Part shown: piece by piece, positions 54,058 through 63,354 of the stretch
Numbering within the stretch: the first letter of the stretch is position 1
Layout: each line of letters begins with the position of its first letter
DNA from: Tretioscincus oriximinensis
Lineage: Eukaryota > Chordata > Lepidosauria > Squamata > Gymnophthalmidae
Length of the DNA: 64,000 nucleotides
Direction: 5' to 3'
Assembly (NCBI GenBank): GCA_022410635.1
Contig: JAJVDF010000377.1
Location: 739,235-803,234, forward strand
Made by a program: the position numbers and the translations under genes
Notes under the pieces: generated by a model
Databases searched by the model: none
Told to the model about the DNA's origin: nothing
Seen by the model: the letters and a program-made list of their open reading frames with translations, nothing else

Positions 54058-54370
54058 AGGGTTTTATAGGCAGCAAGATCTTTTGTAGACAAGTCTGCTT
54101 CTTCAGAACCTATAGAGTGTCCAAGTGCCTAGGGACAATCATTTATAGCAAGCTGGGTGTCTGAAAAGCAATAGCACATGAAGCTAAACATAGTACAGTG
54201 ACTGGCCATGTAGGTTTCCTGGAGGAAGGAAGTGTAAAGTAAACAACAATGTTGCAATCCAAATAGATGCAGAACGATAGAGAGAATAATAGTTGTAGAC
54301 ACTCTTGAAAGGGCTGATGTTATAGTACGTGCTGTGTGCCATCCATCTGTAGTTTGTTAAGAACATTTCT
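54058..54370 (-). mobile_element. Penelope-like 3' fragment
   Basis: TTTTATAGGCAGCAAGATCT, TTTGTAGACAAGTCTGCTTC and TTCAGAACC, followed by the next block of the element (GCCATGTAGGTTTCCTGGAG). Confidence 0.5.
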
Positions 54371-54371
54371 G

Positions 54372-54850
54372 CACTTTTTAAAAAAAATGCTAGGCTTGCC
54401 TAGATAAAAGTAGGCTTCTCTTGTTTTGTTTTGGAAAGCTGATACCTTTCTANAGTGAAAAAATATTGAGTGTGTTTCTGCTTCCCATTCTCTAGGCAAC
54501 TTAGGAAAAGCTAGGATGAATTTCTGAAATATCAGAAAGATTTATATTAGCATAGTGGCTATTCTTAGCACATGTGTATCCAGACAACTTGGCATCCTGC
54601 AGCATGAACTGAATTCAGGTGACTCATAGAGGAAAAGCATCTAATTACCTCCTATCAGGAATATCTAATATGGAATTCATCTCAAAACATTTTTAACTAT
54701 TAATGGAGTATTTCTAATTGTCATTTGNAAGCTCTACAATTGATACCAGCAAGGTTTCCACCCAGCCATTCAAAAGCAAATAGCTTTTCTATTTTGTTTT
54801 CAGGAAACGAATTCATAGTCCAGGATTGTAATATTTATTGTACTCATATT
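54372..54850. other. Single-copy sequence
   Basis: Nothing recognised. Confidence 0.3.
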
Positions 54851-54854
54851 TATG

Positions 54855-54915
54855 TCATAAGAACAAGAGATCAGGCCACTGCCCATCTAGTCCAGCATCT
54901 TCTGTAACATCTTAA
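54855..54915 (-). repeat. CR1-like tail scrap
   Basis: TCATAAGAACAAGAGATCAG, GCCACTGCCCATCTAGTCCA and GCATCTTCTGTA, about 60 bases. Confidence 0.7.
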
Positions 54916-55049
54916 TTCACTGANATATTACAGAAGGTATTATAATTCACAAAGTTAAAACATATTGATATATTAATAAAAATAGTTACAGAAAATAATT
55001 TAAATCAGTGCTTTGAAGATGTTATTTGTATACATCAAGCAAGTTTATA

Positions 55050-55285
55050 TATATGTATTTATGTGTTTATTCTATCCCATCATATACCCCAAAATTTCTG
55101 GGAGGTTAACAACAATAAAAAAGAAAAGTAGAAACATTTAAAAACATTGCCAGAAAGTTTGGAGGAGAAGTAAATCTTGAAAGATTTTCCGAATGTATAT
55201 AATGATGATGATGCTTGATCCACCCTAGGAGGAGTATCTATTCTGGAGTCACCACTGAGAAGGCCCCGTTCTGGGTTCTTTTCTT
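55050..55285 (-). repeat. L2-like LINE fragment
   Basis: TTATTCTATCCCATCATATA, CCCCAAAATTTCTGGGAGG and GTCACCACTGAGAAGGCCCC. Confidence 0.6.
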
Positions 55286-55399
55286 TTTAAAATGATTATT
55301 GTGAGCTTATCATAATCATAATAATTTATAGCATTCATGCATATTTTTACTGAAATATTTTTAATTATGGCATTTCTGCATTTTTCTTATATTTTAAAT

Positions 55400-55906
55400 T
55401 AGACTGACCAGATTTTCTGAGGCCCAAACCGGTGTAATTAATATTCATGCTAATTTACATATTCATAAATATGCAAATTACCCATCAACATGTATTCCCT
55501 TCCAAAATTCCCGCCTGAGAAATCAATGAAGAATGTGAGAATTTTTGAAGTGTGTGAGAATTTTTAAACTGAGAATTTTTGGAGTACATCAGAATTTTTT
55601 AATTTTTTTACAGTGGTGGTGCAGCGATTTTTTTTAAAAATAATTTTTTGAAGTGTGCGAGAAAGTTTTGAAGTGTGTGAGAATTTTTGTTTTTTACTGA
55701 GGGGAGGGGGCCTTCAGGAGCTGGTCTCAGATGCCAGAGCCCCCTAGTGGTGCTGCAGTGAACTCCCCTCCCCCCCCAAAAATATTTTTTTTAATTTTTT
55801 TTTCCTCAGCAAAAACCGGAGAAATGATGCCCCCCTTACCAAGAGGACGGGGTAGACACCCCAAAACTGGGTTCCCCCCCCCAAAAGGGGGTGTCTGGTC
55901 AGCCTA
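55400..55906. mobile_element. MITE-A long subtype with 8-bp TSD
   Basis: TAGACTGACCAGATTTTCTG to GGTGTCTGGTCAGCCTA. Perfect TTTTAAAT at 55392-55399 and 55907-55914. The interior includes AATATTCATGCTAATTTAC, GCCTTCAGGAGCTGGTCTC and CCCCCTAGTGGTGCTGC, as in 14316-14698, plus tandem GAATTTTTGAAGTGTGTGA units. Confidence 0.92.
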
Positions 55907-56019
55907 TTTTAAATGCATAATCTGTTGGTATATCACTAACGTTTGTCTGGAATAAGGCAGAATAAATTGATCTCGAAAAAATAGTATTAATATAATAATG
56001 AAGATACATGGNTTTTGAA

Positions 56020-56566
56020 TAGAGTTGCCATACGTCCCGGAAAGGCNGGACAATCCCAGCTTTGGAGACTAAAATATAGTCCCCTCCNGGTTTTAAGATA
56101 AAATCCCAGATTTTTACATTCCCTGATGCTGCATCANGGAATATAAAAATGCAGGATTTTAAAGGCAAAGGAGCCGTCAGAGCTGACGGCTGCAGCCCGA
56201 GCAAAGCTTTCCGGGATCCTGGAAGGAACCTCGGAGCATGCCATAGCTGCTCCAATGCTGGAGGCAGGGTTTCGTGCCTGCTGTCAGGCAAAGCTATGTT
56301 CTCCTGCCACAAACCCAAGCGTTTTCCTCTGCTGGATGCGAGTTGGCGCGGNTTGCCTGACAGCAGGTGCAAAACCCCGCCTCCAGCAGAGGAGCAGGTA
56401 TGCACATGCACGCGCACGCACACGGACGCTTGTGATGAGACAGGCAGAAGAGAGGTTCTGTCTGTCTCACCACAGGCGTCCGTGTGTGCGCGCATGTGTG
56501 TGCGCACGTGCGTGCATGCACTCCCACCCCACCCCGGTTTTGGGCTGCCAAAATATGGCAACCCTA
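56020..56566. mobile_element. MITE-B (hAT) with 8-bp TSD
   Basis: TAGAGTTGCCATACGTCCCG to ATATGGCAACCCTA. Flanks NTTTTGAA (56012-56019) and GTTTTGAA (56567-56574) agree at every called base. The inside has CpG-rich internal palindromes. The 242-residue antisense frame (55899-56627) is a reading of these repeats, not a gene. Confidence 0.92.
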
Positions 56567-56574
56567 GTTTTGAA

Positions 56575-57235
56575 ATAAAAACCCAATGAACTGATNTGAA
56601 TGCATGAAGACAACAAAACATATACAAATATTCTTAAGGAAAATAACTCAGCAAAATCCATCTTTATGCCCTATGGAAAATTGTGCTGAATATTTCATGT
56701 AGCGGTCTTCTGCATCTGTAAGTATTTTTAACATGTTAAAGATTGGCAGTCTTGGTGGGGATAATATAATCAACATTTAATCTTTTCAAGTCCTTAGTGA
56801 GTCTTGGGACATAGATTGGTAATAAATTAACCTGGATTTACAACATGAATTTACACTAGCTGCCTAGAGATGATAAAGCATATCTCACTGATTGTCAGTC
56901 TCATGAGCTGTCAACTCAGTAGTTGTGCTTATTTTTGGAAATTAATTTTAAGAAAAAGCAATTGTTTTTGCAAGTAGCTTTTGAATCCTTTCCCACCTGT
57001 ATTTTAAAGCATTACTGCAAATTATTTCATTTAACTGCATACTCAAGCTGANATTTGTATATCTCCAATATCTGACTGAAATAAGGCAGAATAAATTGAT
57101 CTGGAAAAGATATATTGCTCACAATAAAGTCTTCTCTGGGAAAATATATATTCAAGTTCTGACAAGTTTTGTGCCTNGTACAGAATTTAGATAATTCAAT
57201 CAACATTTAATAAAGTCATGTTCAGATATATGTAC
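56575..57235. other. Single-copy sequence
   Basis: Nothing recognised. Confidence 0.3.
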
Positions 57236-57239
57236 CATT

Positions 57240-57454
57240 TTATTCATACATCTGAGTTGGTTCTGATGTAGTAAACAGCTATTGCTTCATGGAATAATTG
57301 CCCGGTTGCCAGCATACAATGACTTTCCAGATACTGAAAACAATTGAATACAGATGCATCCACAGGTTTTTCTTATGCTGGAANGGTTTCTTTCCCTCAC
57401 GGTCCTGTAATACCATTCTAGCATAAGGAAAGCATGAAGAAAAACAATATTAGA
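57240..57454 (-). mobile_element. MITE-E, part 1 (split by CR1)
   Basis: Ends CCATTCTAGCATAAGGAAAG then CATGAAGAAAAAC, the reverse of TTCTTCACGCTTTCCTTATT at 34505. The rest of the MITE resumes after the CR1. Confidence 0.5.
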
Positions 57455-57992
57455 CTCATAGAATCATAGAGTTGGAAGAGACCACCAGGGCCATCAAGTC
57501 TAACCTCCTGCTCAATGCAGGATTCACTAAACCATCCCAGACAGATGGCTGTCCAGTCTCTGTTTGAAGACTTTCAGCAAAGGAGAACTTAACACCTCCT
57601 GTGGAAAACAATTTCACTGGTTTATCACCCTCACTATCAGAAGATTTTTCAGATAATCTATATCTACACCCTTGCAGTTTTATCCCATTGATTCCAGTCC
57701 TTCCATGTGCCAATGGAAACAAAGTTGATCCTTCTGCTCTGTGACAACCCTTCAGATACTTGTAGACCACTATCAGGTCTCCTCTCAATCTTCTCTTTTG
57801 CAGATTAAACATCCCTAGATCCTTTAACTGTTCTTCATTGGACAGGGTTTCCAGACCAATCACCATCCTTGTAACTTTCCTTTGAACTTGCTCCAGTTTA
57901 TCAATGTCCCAAAATTTAATACTGTATTTCATGTGTGGTTTGACCAAAGTACTGTAGATAGGATTATTTAATTCATGTGAGAGAGATTCTAT
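57455..57992 (-). repeat. CR1-like LINE coding end and 3' UTR
   Basis: Low-coordinate tail CATAGAATCATAGAGTTGGA, GCCATCAAGTCTAACCTCC, and on the minus strand a coding tract SIKFWDIDKLEQVQRKVTRM ... LGMFNLQKRRLRGDLIVVYK, the RT C-terminal signature of CR1. The merged 234-residue frame 57456-58160 runs on into MITE-E and is a chimera. Confidence 0.85.
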
Positions 57993-58335
57993 GNGCCTCT
58001 TAACCGCAAGGAAAAGCAGCTTCTGTAGCACCTTTTCTCTCAGTATAGTGCAATATACTGCACATTGCCATTTTACTGGAATGGCATATGTGCAGTCACT
58101 GAAAAGTGTGACCATGACCACACAAGTGGCGCCCGTAACACAGTGATCTTGTGCTAGCAATTGTGCTGGTAAATTCAGTGATAGATAAGGTAGCTATACA
58201 TTCTTTGCATCCCTGCCGAAGTCTTGTGGAGAGCAAAGTGACCATCACATAATAAATGGATTATGTGGTGCTTGCGTTTAGCACAACAAATGTGTGTTTC
58301 TGAATACACCTTTTATCTAAAGCATTCTTGCTGGA
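57993..58335 (-). mobile_element. MITE-E, part 2
   Basis: CTCTTAACCGCAAGGAAAAG, CAGCTTCTGTAGCACCTTTT, GCACATTGCCATTTTACTGG and CACAAGTGGCGCCCGTAACA. Together with 57240-57454 it forms a copy interrupted by the CR1. Confidence 0.5.
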
Positions 58336-58339
58336 GCTT

Positions 58340-58645
58340 CATTTACGTTTAGCCCCTTTATGCATTTACCGTGCTAAATTTATTTTATTTATTTAGTGAT
58401 TTATATCCTGCCCTTCACCAATGGTCCCAGTGTGNGTAAAAGAAAAACAATAACAACAACAACAGCAACAATAATATAAAATAATAAAAATACAAGTTAA
58501 TAAAGTGTTTTAAAAGATTCAGTTTTTAAAAAGCGTTTAAATCTGGATTGGTAAACCTGGATTATCTTGATATAGATGAGATTCAGTGGTGTAAGTGCAT
58601 TAAGCAGATTAAGGATCACTATAACTGAGACAACGCTTGCTATAG
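58340..58645. mobile_element. MITE-F-like, split by an L2 scrap
   Basis: TTTAGCCCCTTTATGCATTT, ACCGTGCTAAATTT, then an L2 antisense piece (58380-58520: TTTATTTATTTAGTGATTTA, TCCTGCCCTTCACCAATGG, an AACAACAACA run), then GCGTTTAAATCTGGATTGGT and AAACCTGGATTATC. Confidence 0.5.
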
Positions 58646-58844
58646 TACATATTTCCTGCATACTCTTTCAGCCTTTCCCATGCTTCCCGATCTGGTCTAC
58701 ATTTGCTTAATTTGGAACAGACAGGAGCCATACCCATTAATGTGGTCTTCCACTATTCCAGATTGGAGGACTTTTAGGATCAAAATGTACTAGTTCTAAA
58801 GAANTTGCTATCTACATACCATTCCAGGTTGAATAGGCCCTTTA

Positions 58845-58969
58845 GACTATTTTTGGGAAGAGAATAATGCTTCTGGAAGTAATACCGGATCCAGATTATC
58901 ACTAGTCCTATGCAGACAGTGTGAACTCATTAAACTGGGTTTACTAATTCATTTTTACATCACTACAGC
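58845..58969. mobile_element. MITE-F-like, left of MITE-D
   Basis: GGCCCTTTAGACTATTTTTG, TACCGGATCCAGATTATCAC and CATTAAACTGGGTTTACTAA. The MITE-D copy that follows apparently landed inside it, since ACTACAGCAAATAGGATCAT continues after 59407. Confidence 0.4.
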
Positions 58970-59407
58970 TAGGGCTTTTTTTGTAGCGGAATGCGCNGGA
59001 ACGCAGTACCGGCACCTTTTATTTNGGCGGGTGGGGCCGCCCCCNGCCCCGCCCCCCNCGCCCCCCCGCCTAAATAAAAGGNGCCGGTACTGCGGAGTTT
59101 AGGCGGGGGGCGGTAGCGGCGGGGGGGCGGGCAGGGGGGCTAACACNGCCCCCCACTAACATCGCCCCCCNCCCCGCCCCCCNCCCGCCTAAATAAAAGG
59201 TGCTGGTACTGCAGTGTTTAGGGGGGCGGGGGACGGGGCGGCGGCGGTAGGAGGGGGGCTAACACCACCCCCCGCTAATGCCGCCCCCCCGCCCCCCTGG
59301 TACTAACCGGAGGCCGGGTTAGTACCGCCCCCCTGCCCCCCCACGGTACTAACGCCGCCCCCGCCGGCGTTAGTACCGTCACCTTTTTTTGTAGAAAAAA
59401 AGCACTG
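58970..59407. mobile_element. MITE-D (hAT) with 8-bp TSD, expanded GC-rich core
   Basis: Ends TAGGGCTTTTTTTGTAG and TTTTTTTGTAGAAAAAAAGCACTG. Perfect ACTACAGC at 58962-58969 and 59408-59415. The core holds repeated GGCGGGGGGCGG and CCCCCCGCC blocks and two copies of CCTAAATAAAAGG. Many N bases suggest assembly trouble. Confidence 0.93.
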
Positions 59408-59439
59408 ACTACAGCAAATAGGATCATCTTAAAAACATG

Positions 59440-59880
59440 AAGAGCATTTATGCTTAATATCTGTCAAAGTCTATAGATGTGACTGAAACTTCCACGAGTT
59501 ATTTATAAGCTTCTCTGCATCTACACCCAAGCAGGGAATATTTCTTAAAAGTAACACCCCCAAAGTTACCACCCTGCTACAGTAGCATTGATCATGGGAA
59601 ACATATAATTGAAGATGCTGTAGTCACACATACAAAAATTAAACACCTCTAAGCTGCCACCCCATACCAATAAGTCATATTCAAGTGCATTAATTTTACA
59701 GTAAATTTTGCCCAATATGCATCTCCCAATGGATATTAAATTCTGCACTTAATACATAGACTTTGCTGGTAAAATACAATTTTTGTTTTGTTTGGATTTC
59801 CTGTGAAACATCTCCAGTTTCCAGATGTGAGATAATTCAGTCACGTGGCTGTAAATTTTAGTTGACCATTTAAAAAATAT
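59440..59880. other. Single-copy sequence
   Basis: Nothing recognised. Confidence 0.3.
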
Positions 59881-59881
59881 T

Positions 59882-59965
59882 TCTGGCAAGGGCATTTCAT
59901 AGCACCTCAGAGACTAAAAAAAGTTGACAGCACAAGCTTTCATAGACCTTTCTGCACTATGCCTT
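59882..59965. repeat. Penelope-like terminal fragment
   Basis: CATTTCATAGCACCTCAGAG, ACTAAAAAAAGTTGACAGCA and CAAGCTTTCATAGACC. Confidence 0.5.
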
Positions 59966-60325
59966 ATTCTAGGATATATCTGTTACTGCCATCTGCATGC
60001 TTATGAAACTATGGCAGGTCTAATTCATAACCTGAACCAACGGTTCTTTTTTAATGAGTTGGTTGCTGAATCTGCATGAACTGAGTAGGAGGATTCAACC
60101 TGATGTAACTACCATTGTGATAATAATTCTTTGTGGGGACTCAGTCCAAGTATGTAATTTAAAACTGATTTGGTGATTTCTATGTGTAGATGGCTGAAAC
60201 CTGCCCTAAGACCTTAGGATGTACAAATAAACATCTAATTTGAAATGAATATATTCACTACCATTTCCCTCCTTATATTTACTTGGAAGTTTTTCCCCTC
60301 CTAAAAATCAAAGGGATTGGAAGGG
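59966..60325. other. Mostly unassigned, with an L2 tail scrap
   Basis: 60190-60240 (AACCTGCCCTAAGACCTTAG, ACAAATAAACATC) is an L2-like end. The rest is not recognised. Confidence 0.35.
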
Positions 60326-60329
60326 GAGT

Positions 60330-60660
60330 AAGGACCTTTCGCACCTTGATTGGAGAATAGTCCAAGCTATTAGCAGGAACTGAGCATTCACCTTGCTGAT
60401 TGCTCGACTATTCCCAATTACTACGAAGATTTCCTTAAACTTACCTTAAACCTATCTTGTATGGATTGCTTTTAAATAATCCACCACCATTCCTGTGCTA
60501 TGGAAATGTGAATGTTGTATTTTAGCCTTTCTGGCACGTTTTTACCCCATAACAGAAGGGGGTGAGGCATTCAAGCATATGGAACACAGAAAGGTGAGAA
60601 AATACAGTCTTCATACTTTCCTCTCCAGGGCTGTGAGCAGGAATGCTTCTGCCTGGGGGA
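60330..60660. mobile_element. MITE-C copy
   Basis: ATTGGAGAATAGTCCAAGCT, ATTAGCAGGAACTGAGC, CTTAAACTTACCTTAAACCT and CATATGGAACACAGAAAGGT. Left arm and centre are clear; the right arm is damaged. Confidence 0.65.
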
Positions 60661-60905
60661 AGTTTGAAAGGAAGGAAACATTCTCTCCGACCAGGAGATG
60701 GTCTCCAACCACCATTCTCTGAAGCCCCAGCTATGAGAAAACAGCCGATAAGGACACACTGCTGAAAACTGTTCCATTATAACATTACAACTACATGATT
60801 TGGCAATAAGTTACAGATTACCTGCAAGCTAACTAATAACACTTTTCTTGTCTCCCTTTCTTCTTTCTTTCACATTTGCTGTTAACCTTCTTCTCCTTCA
60901 AACAG

Positions 60906-61007
60906 CTCATGTCAAAAGAGGCAAACAGCAGCGGTGCCATCGAGAAACTGCAGTCAGAGCACATGAACAGTCAACAGCATATCAAAGAGCTGGAGGCAAA
61001 GCTAGAG
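60906..61007 (+). CDS. Putative internal exon, coiled-coil host gene (exon 4 of 4 seen)
   Basis: A 102-base open segment after a long pyrimidine tract ending CTTCAAACAG and before GAG/GTCGGT. Phase 0, 34 residues from LMSKEANSSG through EKLQSEHMNS to ELEAKLE. The heptad-like hydrophobic pattern is typical of a coiled coil. The donor is weaker than average. Same strand and phase as the other three segments. Nothing here says which cellular role it has; other exons may be missing or unrecognised in the 35 kb before it. Confidence 0.8.
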
Positions 61008-61428
61008 GTCGGTGTCTATTAGTTTGCTGATAATTGCGCTCCCGAGTCCTTATAAAGCAACATTTGTAGAGGCAGATGGATATTTCCATTTAATTTCCCT
61101 GTATGATTCCTACCCAGCCGAACGTAATGTTAAATTAGCCATTCCATGAAGATCGTCATGTTTGCCATTAACGATGCTGCGTGAAGTCAAGGTCCCTGAG
61201 GGAAATGTTCTCCCTCGCTTTGTTTTGGTCTTCAGGGGGTGTCATTTAACAAAGAACACTCTTCGTGCATCTGAAAAAATGGGGAGAAGACTGGCAGATA
61301 AGTAATGGATGCATAGACTAGGTTATGACTAATTGAAATAATTTAAATCTAAAAGGATAAGGTGTGGGGTGCCTATGAGTGGGGTGAACTTCGACATGGG
61401 CATATGAGTAGAAAGACAGAGATGGAAA
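61008..61428. other. Intron start with conserved-looking block
   Basis: 61085-61260 (AACGTAATGTTAAATTAGCC, ATTCCATGAAGATCGTCATG, TTTGCCATTAACGATGCTGC) is non-repetitive and balanced in composition, like vertebrate conserved noncoding elements. This is an impression only. Confidence 0.35.
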
Positions 61429-61429
61429 A

Positions 61430-61742
61430 TTATCTGGACTTTTATGCCATCCTGTACCCAAAAGTCCCAGGGCAGGTCACAACCTTAAAAACTGAATACA
61501 GCATCCATAAAACAGAGTACAGGCAATAAAACAGTATCTCTGTGTGAAAATGGAGGGGAAAACTATTTCCTCAACTAATGGCCGGGGCAAACAGGTCAAA
61601 GATTTTCTGACGACTTGCAGTGAAGCAGCCTGATACATCTCAAGGGGGAGATCATTCCATAATCTATGGGCCAACACTGAGAAAGTCCAATCCTTTTTGG
61701 CTATCCAGATAAGTGACCAGATAGGCCTTGGACACCCATTTA
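61430..61742 (-). repeat. L2-like LINE coding end
   Basis: On the minus strand: FSVLAHRLWNDLPLEMYQAA then SLQVVRKSLTCL, the L2 ORF2 C-terminus. It is followed at low coordinate by CAGGGCAGGTCACAACC and the tail. Confidence 0.85.
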
Positions 61743-61744
61743 CT

Positions 61745-62410
61745 TTACATAAGAACATAAGAAGAGTCATACTGGATCAGGCCACAGCCCATCTAGTCCA
61801 GCAGTCTCACACAGAGGCCCACCAGATGCACTTGCGCAGTCTGAACAGAGAAAAGCTAAATATGCACCTGTTCATGACTCCCTGCAAATGGTATCTCAGG
61901 AATCCTGCCTGTTGCTCCATCCCGGAGGCAACATCCAGACATCCATCCTAGTACCCATTTATACCCTTGGTGTCCATAAACCTGTCTAGTCCTGTCGTGA
62001 AACTATCCAAGCTGTTAGCTACCACTACCTCTTCAGGAAGTAAATTCCACAGGCCGATGACCTTCTGGGTGAAAAAATACTTTCCTTTATCTGTTCTCAC
62101 TTTTCTACCCAACAGTTTTAAGGAGTGCCCTCTGGTCCTTGTGTTGTGTGATAGAGAAAACATTTTTTCTCTATTCACCCTGTCGATCCCATGCATGATT
62201 TTGTACACTTCAATCAGTTCACCCCTCAAACGTCTCCTTTCAAGGCTGAAGAGGCCCAGACGTTGCAGCCTTGCTTCGTAAGGGAGGTGCTCCAGACCCT
62301 TGATCATTTTTGTTGCCCTTTTCTGCACCTTCTCCAGTTCCAAAATATCCCTCTTGAGATGTGGTGACCAGAATTGAACACAGTATTCCAAATGTGGCCT
62401 CACCACAGAT
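61745..62410 (-). repeat. CR1-like LINE, longest copy
   Basis: About 665 bases. Minus-strand frame 61948-62406 is open for 152 residues with EYCVQFWSPHLKRD, KRATKMIKGLEHLPYEAR, RLGLFSLERRRLRG and WNLLPEEVV. These are C-terminal reverse-transcriptase landmarks of CR1. An intact reading frame over 150 codons means a young insertion. 5' truncated, not autonomous. Confidence 0.93.
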
Positions 62411-62582
62411 TTATAAAGACTTTGTCTGTTCTCACTTTAAACACTTAAAACACTTCAGATCATCTTCAGTTCCTCAAGGGTGGATTAAGCTCATTCTTCA
62501 GGACTGAAGAAGGATTTAAAATATAGGCATGACTAGTGCCATAATGTACCAAAAACTATCATTCATTCATTTGTAGTATCCA
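62411..62582. other. Unassigned
   Basis: Nothing recognised. Confidence 0.25.
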
Positions 62583-62840
62583 TACAGTACTAACCAAAAT
62601 TTGGATACACCTGTGCACGCAAGATGTCAAAACTATGCAGAAACGCTTTGGAGAATCTAAATTATAAAGCATATATTCTGATTTTTTGATGCTTTAAAAA
62701 AATCCCTTCTTAACTCCATATGTGTTCCTTCATCATTTTGATGTCTTCAATAGGAATCTATAATATGGGAAATAAAATATTAAAAAGAAAAAAAAACACT
62801 GCAAGAAATGGTGTGTACAAAATTTTGGCTGCTATGTATA
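62583..62840. mobile_element. Tc1-type non-autonomous element, second family
   Basis: Left end ACTAACCAAAATTTGGATAC and right end GTGTACAAAATTTTGGCTGC are mutual complements, bounded by TA. The interior (AACTCCATATGTGTTCCTTC, TTTGATGTCTTCAATAGG, ATGGGAAATAAAATAT) is the 3' UTR-side text well known from Tc1-like elements of fish and amphibians. No transposase. Confidence 0.85.
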
Positions 62841-63042
62841 CAAACCTGTAACAAGAAGAAAAATCTACTAATGTAAAAAAAAAAAAAAGGAACAGAAACT
62901 TTCTTTGCTAGTTCTGTATTAGTAATACTGGGGGTAGGGAAAGAATTTCTAGCATGAACTAGAATTTCTAGCATATCTGTTCAGCGGCTGGTTTTCCTAG
63001 TAAACCCAAAATCTGGTAATCGGCACTAAAAACGGAGAGTTT

Positions 63043-63350
63043 ATTTAAGAAGAAGAAGAACTTGGTTCTTATACNACACTTTTCTCAACTTTCAAGGGGA
63101 CTCAAAGCAGCTTACAAGGGTATTTTTGTCCGAAGGCTTACTTTCTATCTTCTCCACCAGGCTGTGGTGGTTCCCATGTATCTTCTTGCAGTCAGTTGCA
63201 ATTTCATGCAATTCTTGCTTTCGAATAGCTGGGTTGGCTAGAGCTACAGGCTAGTGGAAGGTGCTCACCCCTCCCCACTTCCAACACAGGGCTTCGAAAC
63301 CCCATCTCCCAGATGAGAGATCGTTTCCTTAGCGACCGTTTCCTTAGAAA
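63043..63350 (-). mobile_element. SINE-2 copy
   Basis: Tail AAGAAGAAGAAGAACTTGG, then CTTATACNACACTTTTCTCA, CCACCAGGCTGTGGTGGTTC, GGGCTTCGAAACCCC (B box reversed) and GAGATCGTTTCCTTAGCGAC. The A-box end is duplicated (CGTTTCCTTAG twice) and lacks the head. Confidence 0.85.
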
Positions 63351-63354
63351 CTTG

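Noticed and set aside
55899..56627. 242-residue minus-strand frame, longest in the window
   Set aside because: It lies over MITE-B and its CpG-rich internal palindromes. The opposite strand is also open, and parts repeat the frames at 49577-50083.
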